DNA of 6,799 nucleotides, taken from assembly GCA_001805085.1 (NCBI GenBank), contig MHEA01000142.1, forward strand, positions 17,133 to 23,931. The letters run 5' to 3'. Below the pieces are notes generated by a model. It was not told where the DNA came from. It was given only the letters and a program-made list of their open reading frames with translations, and ran no database searches. This document shows positions 1 to 6,014 of this stretch, piece after piece. Origin of the DNA: Nitrospirae bacterium GWC2_57_9 (GTDB taxonomy: Bacteria; Nitrospirota; UBA9217). Position numbers and translations under genes: made by a program. How positions within the stretch are numbered: the first letter of the stretch is position 1; every line of letters begins with the position of its first letter.

Positions 1-1586
1 AGCGAACGGATGCCCACCGCTTGCACGAATTCCCTGTTCAGCCGCGCGTCATTGAATGCATCGTTAAAGGCGAGGACATCTCTGGCACGGGCGACATGCT
101 GGATCGCCCGCAATTCTTTCTGCGTCAGCTCCCGGCGGGTGAAGGCTTCGGGCATGTTGTAAATGTAGCGGACCTGAAAAACGTCGTTCTCGAACACCCC
201 GACCATACTGGCATCCACCTTCGCGGACTTTGCCGCTTCCGTCACGACCCGCTGCATGATCTCGTCGAGATCGAGCGTGGAATGGATGAGGGTGTCGAGA
301 TCATTGAGCGCGTCGGTCAGTTCCTTCGAGCGCCTGAGCAGCTCTACGGCGCGCCTTCTCTCGGTCACTTCCATCCGGAGTTCCTCGTTGGCCGTTGCCA
401 GCTCACGGGTGCGTTCCGCGACCTTCACCTCGAGTTCGGCGTATGCCCGCTGCAACGCTTCCTGGCTGCGCCTTCGTTCCGTGATGTCCCGGAAGGTCAC
501 CACTGCTCCGACGCTGGCGCTTTCTTCGTAAATGGGGGTCGTGGTATATTCCACGGGCAGCGCAGTGCCGTCCTTCTTCCAGAACACTTCGTCGGTCACC
601 TGCCGCGGGATCCCGTCCTTCGTGGTCATGTAGATCCAGCAGTCTTTCTCGGGATAGGGAGTGCCGTCGCTCCGGGAATGGTGCCAGATGTCATGACTAT
701 GCCTGCTCATCAATTCCCCGGCTTCATAGCCGAGCATCGTCCTTCCGGCCCTGTTCAGGAAGATATGGTCTCCCTGAGCGTTCATGCCGAAGATGCCGTC
801 TCCCGCCGATTCCAGTATCAGCTCGTTTCGGCGGCTTATCTTCGCAAGTTCCCGCTCGGCCTGCTTTCTTCCGCTGATATCAAGCGCAAAGGCCCAGTTG
901 TACTCGCGTCCTCCGAAGGATACATAATTGACCGAGATCTGTATCGGCACCAGCGTTCCGTCCTTTCTGCGGTGTTCCGTTTCGAAGTGAAGACTGCCTT
1001 CTTTCTTGAGCTGCGCCCAATGGTCATCCCATACCGATCGCGGGAAATGGGGGTCGAGATCATACACTGCCAGGGAAAGCATCTCTTCCCGGGTGTAGCC
1101 CAGGATTCTGCAGGCCTGCTCGTTCACGTAGAGCAAGCGCGCGTCACGTCCCACCAGCAAGGCGGATACCGAGGCGTGATCGACCGAGAACTGGGTCAGT
1201 TTGAGCGTTTCTTCCGTCTGTTTCCGCTCCGAGATGTCCCTCATGATGGCGGCATACCCGACGACTTCTCTATCTATCGCCAGGAGGACTGCTGTCAGTT
1301 CTATGGGTATGATCCGCCGGTCCTTCCTGATCCGGACCGTTTCGTATTCCGTCATTTTCCCCTTGCTGTGCAACTCCCTGACGCAATGCTCGATTTCTCT
1401 CTGCGCGATCTCCTCGGGAATGAGAAGGGAGATATTCCTTCCCACGACCTCGTCCTCCGCGTACCCGAAGATGTCTTCGGCGCCCTTGTTCCACGCCAGG
1501 ATGTCCCAGTTCGTGTCGATCATGCAGATCGCGTCGGGAATGTTCTGGCAGATAGCCTGCAAGAGAGTGGCCTGTATCTTTTTCAT
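1..1586 (-). CDS. Soluble PAS-PAS-PAS-GAF sensor protein, 3' end beyond the window
   Basis: This reading frame is open for 528 codons from ATG at 1586 to the left edge, so the C-terminus and output domain are missing. The protein starts MKKIQATLLQ and has no membrane segment, so it should be cytoplasmic. Three PAS/PAC units follow one another: about residues 3-122 (ending RDISERK near 117), 123-245 (ending LDISGRK near 236) and 246-372 (ending FRDITERR near 367). A charged heptad-like coiled coil spans about 372-428, and a GAF domain begins near 430 (LDTLIHSTLDLDEIMQRVV). PAS3 carries H296, H298, H302, H303 and C316 in the same spacing as PAS1 of the upstream gene. The start lies 25 bases after the stop (TAG, 1614-1612) of the GGDEF-EAL gene, with only a weak GGGA upstream, so translational coupling is likely. 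By family habit the missing part is most often a histidine kinase, but a GGDEF or other output is possible. The sensor call is secure; the output is unknown. Confidence 0.9.
   Translation of the reverse strand, partial: MKKIQATLLQAICQNIPDAICMIDTNWDILAWNKGAEDIFGYAEDEVVGRNISLLIPEEIAQREIEHCVRELHSKGKMTEYETVRIRKDRRIIPIELTAVLLAIDREVVGYAAIMRDISERKQTEETLKLTQFSVDHASVSALLVGRDARLLYVNEQACRILGYTREEMLSLAVYDLDPHFPRSVWDDHWAQLKKEGSLHFETEHRRKDGTLVPIQISVNYVSFGGREYNWAFALDISGRKQAERELAKISRRNELILESAGDGIFGMNAQGDHIFLNRAGRTMLGYEAGELMSRHSHDIWHHSRSDGTPYPEKDCWIYMTTKDGIPRQVTDEVFWKKDGTALPVEYTTTPIYEESASVGAVVTFRDITERRRSQEALQRAYAELEVKVAERTRELATANEELRMEVTERRRAVELLRRSKELTDALNDLDTLIHSTLDLDEIMQRVVTEAAKSAKVDASMVGVFENDVFQVRYIYNMPEAFTRRELTQKELRAIQHVARARDVLAFNDAFNDARLNREFVQAVGIRS
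471..815 (-). repeat. Paralogous PAS copy A (PAS3 of the soluble sensor)
   Basis: This copy encodes about residues 258-372 of the soluble sensor. It aligns without gaps to PAS1 of the GGDEF-EAL protein, with roughly 72 identities in 118 positions counted by hand. The DNA is also similar: a 20-base word at 475-494 recurs exactly at 4076-4095, and the stretches near 550-595 and 4150-4195 match closely. This points to domain duplication within the operon. Confidence 0.75.
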
Positions 1587-1611
1587 GGTCGTTCCCGGCA
1601 GGAGATCTTTG

Positions 1612-4600
1612 CTATCCTCTCGCCAGCCTTTCCGTGAACTCCTCGGCCGACAGAGGCTCGCCGAAGAGATATCCCTGGATCTCCTCGCATCCGGCCTTCC
1701 GCACCAGTGCAAGCTGTTCTTCCGTTTCCACGCCCTCGGCGGTCACCTTTATCTTCATGGAATGGGCCATCGCGGTGATGGCCTGGACGATGGCCCGGTC
1801 ATCAGGGTCGTCTGCGATGTCCTCGATAAAGGAGCGGTCGATCTTGAGCCGTTCGACCGGGAGCCGCTTGAGGTGGTTCAGGGAGGAGCAGCCGGTGCCG
1901 AAGTCGTCGATGGATATACGGATCCCCATGCCCGCAAGTTTCTGCATGACCGGGCGGGTGCGGTCGATGTCGGTCATCGCGGTCCCCTCGGTCACCTCCA
2001 GCACCAGGCGGCGGGGATCGACCCCGGTTTCCCTAAGGATGCGGGAGAGCGTTTCGACCAGGCCGGGGCCCTGGAACTGGCGGGCTGACAGGTTGACGGT
2101 CAGGCAGAAGGAGTCCAGGCCAGCCTCCGTCCAGGCGCTCAGCTGCCGGCATGCCTTGCCGAGCACCCAGTCATCGATATCAGCGACATAGCCCGTTTCC
2201 TCGGCAACGGGTATGAACTGCGCGGGCCGCAGCAATCCCAGCTCGGGATGCTGCCATCGCACCAGCGCTTCGACGCACACGATCTTTCCGGTTGCGATGT
2301 CGAACTCCGGTTGGTACCTGAGCTGCAGTTCGCCTTTCGCAATCGTATGGCGGAGGTAATTCTCGAACTGCATTCGTTCCAGGGACCGGATATTGATCGA
2401 GGAATTGAAAAAGGTGTATCTGTTCCTGCCCGTCGACTTGGAGTGATACATGGCGATATCCGCATACCGGAGCAGCGTATCCGGATCCTCGCTGTCGTCG
2501 GGGTAAATGCTGATGCCGATGCTCGTGGTCACGTGCAATTCGCGGCCGGCGACGAAAACCGGCTCCCGGAAGGATTCCACGAGCTTGTGCGCGATGTCGG
2601 CGACGTCTTCGGTGCGGCCCAGGCCGGTCAATACGATATTGAATTCGTCGCCGCCGATCCTCGCGACCGTATCGGAGCTCCGGATGGTGCTTCGGAAGCG
2701 GGCTGCAACCTGTTTCAGCAGGTCATCGCCCGCGCTGTGTCCGAGCGTGTCGTTGATCTCCTTGAACCGGTCGAGGTCGAGGAACAGCAGGGCGAGCTTT
2801 TTTCCGTGCCTCCGGGTCAGGGCCAGCTCGACCTTCAGGATATCGATGAACAGCCTCCTGTTCGGCAGCCCGGTCAGCGCATCGTGCTGCGCCATGTGCC
2901 TGATCTCTTCTTCCATCTTTTTTCGCTCGGAAATATCCTGCACCACGCCGGCGGTATGGACCGGCCTGCCGGCGGCGTCGCGGACCACCGAGGCCGTCAC
3001 GTGGACCCAGACCGTCCTGCCGTCCTTGCGGATATACCGCTTCTCGTTATCGTACACGGCGTTCTCGTCGCTGATCATCCGCTCGAAGCGGGCATTATCG
3101 ACGGTCCGGTCCTCGGGATGGGTCAGATCGTTGAAGGTCAGGGACCTCAGCTCAGCGCATTCGTATCCGGTGATCTCGCAAAAACGCCTGTTCATCCTGA
3201 GAAATTTTCCGGTTCGTGCGTCGAGCTGAACGTTTCCGATGGCGGCAGACTCGAAAAATGCCCGGAAGCGGTTCTCGCTCTCGCGCAGCTGCTCCTCCGC
3301 CTTTACCATATCCGTTACGTCCACATGGAACAGCACGACCTGGCGGACCCCGCCGGCCCCTGCTTTTACCGGATAGATGAAGGCCTTTACCCAGCGGGCG
3401 CGGCCGGAAGGAGCGATCTTCGAAGGATCGTAGAACGCGGCCGGTATTTCAGCTGCCTCGCCGGCAAACGCTTTCTGTATCGAGGGCATGACGCCTTTGA
3501 CGAAGAGCTGCTCGTCCCGGAGAATGTTGTAGTCCCTTATGTCAGCGAGCTTCAGCCCCCAGAGCTGTTCGAAGGCATGGTTGACCTCGAGGGTGCGGCC
3601 TTCCGGCGAGAGTATCTGCATGCTGAGCGACGACTGGGTGAAAAGATTGCGGAACCGCGATTCCGAGACGCGCAAGGCCTCTTCCGCCCGTTTTCGCTCG
3701 GAAACGTCCCGGACGATCGCGAGCAGGCGGTCCTTCCCTCCCAGCAAGACCCGTTTCAGGCTGACCTCGACCCAGAAGAGTTTGCTTCCTTTGGCTTTGG
3801 CCAGCCAGTCGAACAGCTGCGGTTCTCCCCGGGCCGCCTTCTCGATGAACGGAAGGGCCGCCTGCAGCGTGAACGACTGCGTTCCGGCGCTCAGGTCGCC
3901 GACGCTCAGCCCCTTCAGCTCCTCGCAGCGGTAGCCGTACATCTCCTGCATCCTCCGGTTTACGTCGAGGATCTCCCCGGTCCGGATATCATGCACGAAG
4001 ATGGCGTCGCTGGCGGAGTCGAAGATCGCCCGGTAATTGGCCTCCGACGTCCTGAGAGCTGCTTCGGCTTTTCTGCGTTCCGTGATGTCCCGGAACGTGA
4101 CGACCGTGCCCGTAATGAGACCCTTCTCGTACATGGGCGTCGTAATGTATTCCACGGGTATGCTCGTGCCGTCCTTTTTCCAGAACACCTCGCTGTCGAT
4201 GTGCCGGGACACGCCGTCCCGCAGGGTCCGGTAAATGTTGCACTCCTGCTCGGGGTAGGGGCTGCCGTCCGGTTTCGTATGATGCCAGAGCGTATGGCTG
4301 TGCCTTCCCATCAGCTCTTCGGTCCTGTATCCCAGCATCCTGAGCGCCGAGTTGTTGACGAGGATATGGTTGCCCTTCAGGTCCATGCCGAAAATACCGT
4401 CACCGGCGGACTGCAGGACCAGTGCGTACATGCCGCTCAGCCGCTGGAGCTCCCGTTCTATCCTCTTCCGCTCCTCGACCTCTCTCCCGAGAGCGTCCCG
4501 GGAGACCATCGTTTCCCTGAGCTGGACCGCCATCCGGTCGAAGGACCGGGAAAGATCGCCGATCTCGTCATCGGCGTCGGTGCCGACCTTGAAATCCAGG

Positions 4601-5238
4601 CTGCCCGAGCCGATCACTTCGGTCCCCCGATGAAGGCGCACCAGTGCCAGGGCGATCCGCCTGTTCACCTTCCATTGGGCCAGCGCCGTGGCCCCGGACA
4701 GGAGGACCGTAAAGAACACGATCAATACTGCCGCCGCCGAAAGCCGTGCATTCACGTTCGACCAGGTGGCGTCGCTCAGCAGGGAAATGTCCGAAAAAAT
4801 TGACCGGGTTTGAGCCCGCAGCTTCCGCACCAGTTCCTGCTCATCAGGAGTGTACCAGGCGCGCCCCATGGCCGGATCGTGCCCCGCATGGAGCGAGGAG
4901 AGCTTCCGGAACAAGACCTGAAGGTCTCCGTAGTTGCGGCGTATCCTGTCAACAAGAATTTCGGAGGATGGATCTGAAGGTTCGATACGGGACAGGGCAG
5001 ACGAGAGCGACCGGTAATGGGCATGCCAGGACCGCGCCCTGGCGCTGCCCGGGACCAGCAGGTAGTCGTCGGTCAGCAGGTTCAGCTCCTGGATGCCGTC
5101 CTTGATCTTCGTTACCTTCGAGAAGTCGCGTTCCGCCCGGGAGACCTCCCGGTTCATCATGAGGATCGTGCCGAGAACGGCGATCGCAATGACCGCGGGC
5201 AGGAGAGCGTTGACCGTAAGCCGGGTGGATACTCTCAT
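1612..5238 (-). CDS. Membrane-bound PAS-rich GGDEF-EAL c-di-GMP cyclase/phosphodiesterase
   Basis: A 1208-residue inner-membrane signalling protein. Order: cytoplasmic tip, TM1 (about 10-28), an extracytoplasmic, probably all-helical sensor (29-165), TM2 (168-188), HAMP (about 190-245), short coiled coil, PAS1 (268-390), PAS2 (398-518), PAS3 (525-648), PAS4 (655-775), GGDEF (776-945) and EAL (955-1200). The GGDEF motif is intact at 862-866, and R853-x-x-D856 sits five residues before it, the canonical product-inhibition I-site. In the EAL domain every usual metal or catalytic position appears: E990 of EALVRW, N1049 of NLSARQ, E1081 of LEVTE, D1111-D1112 of DDFGTG, K1132 of LKIDRSF, E1168 of AEGVET and Q1188 of QGYLF. 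Both activities are therefore possible: making c-di-GMP from two GTP and cleaving it to pGpG. Which dominates cannot be read from sequence. The ATG at 5238 has GGAGGT seven bases upstream, and TM1 follows directly, supporting this start. It follows the DinB-like gene by 70 bases and precedes a second PAS sensor by 25. Confidence 0.96.
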   Translation of the reverse strand: MRVSTRLTVNALLPAVIAIAVLGTILMMNREVSRAERDFSKVTKIKDGIQELNLLTDDYLLVPGSARARSWHAHYRSLSSALSRIEPSDPSSEILVDRIRRNYGDLQVLFRKLSSLHAGHDPAMGRAWYTPDEQELVRKLRAQTRSIFSDISLLSDATWSNVNARLSAAAVLIVFFTVLLSGATALAQWKVNRRIALALVRLHRGTEVIGSGSLDFKVGTDADDEIGDLSRSFDRMAVQLRETMVSRDALGREVEERKRIERELQRLSGMYALVLQSAGDGIFGMDLKGNHILVNNSALRMLGYRTEELMGRHSHTLWHHTKPDGSPYPEQECNIYRTLRDGVSRHIDSEVFWKKDGTSIPVEYITTPMYEKGLITGTVVTFRDITERRKAEAALRTSEANYRAIFDSASDAIFVHDIRTGEILDVNRRMQEMYGYRCEELKGLSVGDLSAGTQSFTLQAALPFIEKAARGEPQLFDWLAKAKGSKLFWVEVSLKRVLLGGKDRLLAIVRDVSERKRAEEALRVSESRFRNLFTQSSLSMQILSPEGRTLEVNHAFEQLWGLKLADIRDYNILRDEQLFVKGVMPSIQKAFAGEAAEIPAAFYDPSKIAPSGRARWVKAFIYPVKAGAGGVRQVVLFHVDVTDMVKAEEQLRESENRFRAFFESAAIGNVQLDARTGKFLRMNRRFCEITGYECAELRSLTFNDLTHPEDRTVDNARFERMISDENAVYDNEKRYIRKDGRTVWVHVTASVVRDAAGRPVHTAGVVQDISERKKMEEEIRHMAQHDALTGLPNRRLFIDILKVELALTRRHGKKLALLFLDLDRFKEINDTLGHSAGDDLLKQVAARFRSTIRSSDTVARIGGDEFNIVLTGLGRTEDVADIAHKLVESFREPVFVAGRELHVTTSIGISIYPDDSEDPDTLLRYADIAMYHSKSTGRNRYTFFNSSINIRSLERMQFENYLRHTIAKGELQLRYQPEFDIATGKIVCVEALVRWQHPELGLLRPAQFIPVAEETGYVADIDDWVLGKACRQLSAWTEAGLDSFCLTVNLSARQFQGPGLVETLSRILRETGVDPRRLVLEVTEGTAMTDIDRTRPVMQKLAGMGIRISIDDFGTGCSSLNHLKRLPVERLKIDRSFIEDIADDPDDRAIVQAITAMAHSMKIKVTAEGVETEEQLALVRKAGCEEIQGYLFGEPLSAEEFTERLARG
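4069..4446 (-). repeat. Paralogous PAS copy B (PAS1 of the GGDEF-EAL protein)
   Basis: This copy encodes about residues 265-390 of the GGDEF-EAL protein. It is far closer to PAS3 of the downstream soluble sensor than to the other three PAS domains of its own protein, judged by reading them side by side. Shared landmarks are SAGDGIFGM, MLGY, the HSH-x2-WHH cluster, DG-x-PYPE-x2-C-x-IY, EVFWKKDGT, VEY-x-TTP and VVTFRDITERR. Confidence 0.75.
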
Positions 5239-5245
5239 CGGTGCG

Positions 5246-5251
5246 ACCTCC
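5246..5251 (-). promoter_or_regulatory. Ribosome binding site of the GGDEF-EAL gene
   Basis: GGAGGT on the minus strand, seven bases before ATG 5238-5236. It is the strongest Shine-Dalgarno in the window and confirms the start that places TM1 at residues 10-28. It implies the c-di-GMP protein has its own efficient initiation rather than depending on read-through from the DinB-like gene. Confidence 0.8.
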
Positions 5252-5308
5252 GTCGATGCCGGAAGTGAAGGACGGCCCGGGCAGCGCCGAGGACCTCCTC
5301 TCCATCGG

Positions 5309-5818
5309 TTATGCCGCCTTCCCGGTCAGATACCGGTTGTCGGCAGGCCAGAGATCCATCACCTGGCGCAGGAGGGCGAACTCGCCGATATGGTAGGCAT
5401 TATGGTCCGCTGCAAGCAGTATCTCGCGGAAGACGGTGTAGCCCCGGGCGTGGGGGATCGGGCCGAACAGGTCGATTGTCTCGTCCCGCACTATCTCCTC
5501 GAGCGCTATCAGATCCTCGCGAAATCCCCTGATCGTGCTTTTCCACCGGGCCTCGTCGGCGCGCCGTGACGCACGCGGGCGGTATCCTTCCGGGTAGTCC
5601 GGGGAAATGTGCTTCGGATTCCTGATGAATTCCAGGATGTCCCACTGCGTGATACGCATATGTTCCAGGAAATGCCAGGGCGAGTAGGGGATCTGTTCGG
5701 CCTTCCTGTTGATGTGCTCCAGCGGGAACCGGTCGATCGCCTCGTCGAACTCCATGTGCGCGTTCCCTCCCTGCAGCAAAGCCAGCAGTTCCTTGCGTAC
5801 AACGGCGGCGGTCTTCAT
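5309..5818 (-). CDS. DinB-like (DinB_2-type) four-helix protein
   Basis: A 169-residue protein starting MKTAAVVRKELLALL and ending YLTGKAA, then TAA. It fits the DinB/YfiT-like superfamily of four-helix-bundle, often metal-binding, proteins. The usual helix-2 signature is PWHFLEHMRITQWD (candidate ligand H53, with H49 nearby), and the C-terminal HxxxH is DHNAYHIGEFALLRQ (H139, H143), giving the family's three-histidine site. Length is typical of the family (about 150-170). Some relatives are thiol-dependent transferases (bacillithiol or mycothiol), but most, including this type, have no known substrate. I chose the ATG at 5818 because GGAAGGGG lies six bases upstream. The frame stays open to a GTG at 5932 (also ATG at 5929 and 5923), which would add up to 38 residues, rich in Lys, Arg and Thr with no domain character. 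It is the first gene of the probable three-gene minus-strand operon; its role beside c-di-GMP signalling is unclear. Confidence 0.85.
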   Translation of the reverse strand: MKTAAVVRKELLALLQGGNAHMEFDEAIDRFPLEHINRKAEQIPYSPWHFLEHMRITQWDILEFIRNPKHISPDYPEGYRPRASRRADEARWKSTIRGFREDLIALEEIVRDETIDLFGPIPHARGYTVFREILLAADHNAYHIGEFALLRQVMDLWPADNRYLTGKAA

Positions 5819-5824
5819 GGCGGA

Positions 5825-5832
5825 CCCCTTCC
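5825..5832 (-). promoter_or_regulatory. Ribosome binding site that favours the 5818 start of the DinB-like gene
   Basis: GGAAGGGG on the minus strand lies six bases before ATG 5818-5816. The upstream alternatives (GTG 5932, ATG 5929, ATG 5923) lack a well-spaced purine run: the nearest, AAGGA around 5948-5952, is about 14 or more bases away. This is the main reason for the shorter protein. Confidence 0.6.
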
Positions 5833-5961
5833 GGCGATCGTAAAACGCAGCGTCGGGCTTTTGCCGCGCTTCTTTCGTGGTACCCGGCGCGGTCTCGCGT
5901 ACACCTTTGGTCTTTTTTGACATGCCCATCACTGAGCGCTATGTTTTCCTTAACTGCCAAG

Positions 5962-5967
5962 ATTATA
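5962..5967 (-). promoter_or_regulatory. Candidate -10 element for the minus-strand operon
   Basis: Read on the minus strand this is a perfect TATAAT. The best-placed -35 (GTAATT, 5990-5985, 17-base spacer) is weak, so an activator or chance are both possible. Transcription would begin near 5955, giving a leader of about 135 bases to the preferred DinB-like start at 5818, or about 25-30 bases to the alternative starts at 5932-5923. It is the only strong promoter-like word in the gap between the divergent genes. Confidence 0.4.
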
Positions 5968-6003
5968 GCTCGTTCCATCTGCACAATTACTAACACACAC
6001 GGT

Positions 6004-6012
6004 AGAGAAGGA
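6004..6012 (+). promoter_or_regulatory. Ribosome binding site of the oxidoreductase gene, closely spaced
   Basis: The purine run AGAGAAGGA ends only two bases before ATG 6015, closer than the usual five to nine. An in-frame TAG at 6003-6005 excludes any start upstream, and a later start would lose the cysteine motif at residues 12-19, so the ATG is secure even though the spacing is poor. Confidence 0.5.
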
Positions 6013-6014
6013 AT

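Larger units (their letters stand above)
5933..6014. other. Divergent intergenic region
   Basis: This AT-richer stretch separates the minus-strand operon from the plus-strand oxidoreductase. If the DinB-like gene starts at 5818, the untranslated region extends from 5819 to 6014. It holds the minus-strand TATAAT at 5967-5962. I see no convincing plus-strand -35/-10 pair, no hairpin terminator and no clear symmetrical operator. Confidence 0.6.

Noticed and set aside
1587..1611. Possible terminator between the GGDEF-EAL gene and the soluble sensor
   Set aside because: The gap is only 25 bases and contains no hairpin with a T run. It fits an operon junction.
21..1637. A 538-codon plus-strand open frame opposite the soluble sensor
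   Set aside because: It is antisense to three PAS domains and a GAF domain that read cleanly on the minus strand. It also overlaps the end of the neighbouring gene, has no good ribosome site and shows no domain.
475..4095. Short repeated DNA words at the ends of PAS domains (encoding DISERK or DITERR)
   Set aside because: Considered as interspersed DNA repeats, but they fall exactly at PAC-motif ends in frame, so most are explained by shared protein sequence. Only the pair at 471-815 and 4069-4446 is extensive enough to report.
2248..4803. An 851-codon plus-strand open frame opposite the GGDEF-EAL gene
   Set aside because: The minus strand here encodes unmistakable PAS, GGDEF and EAL motifs. 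The plus-strand translation has no recognisable domain and is rich in His, Pro, Arg and Val, as expected of antisense frames in GC-rich genes.
5239..5308. Possible terminator or small RNA between the DinB-like and GGDEF-EAL genes
   Set aside because: There are GC-rich words such as GAGGTCCTC but no stable hairpin followed by a T run on the minus strand. Nothing supports more than a spacer carrying the ribosome site.
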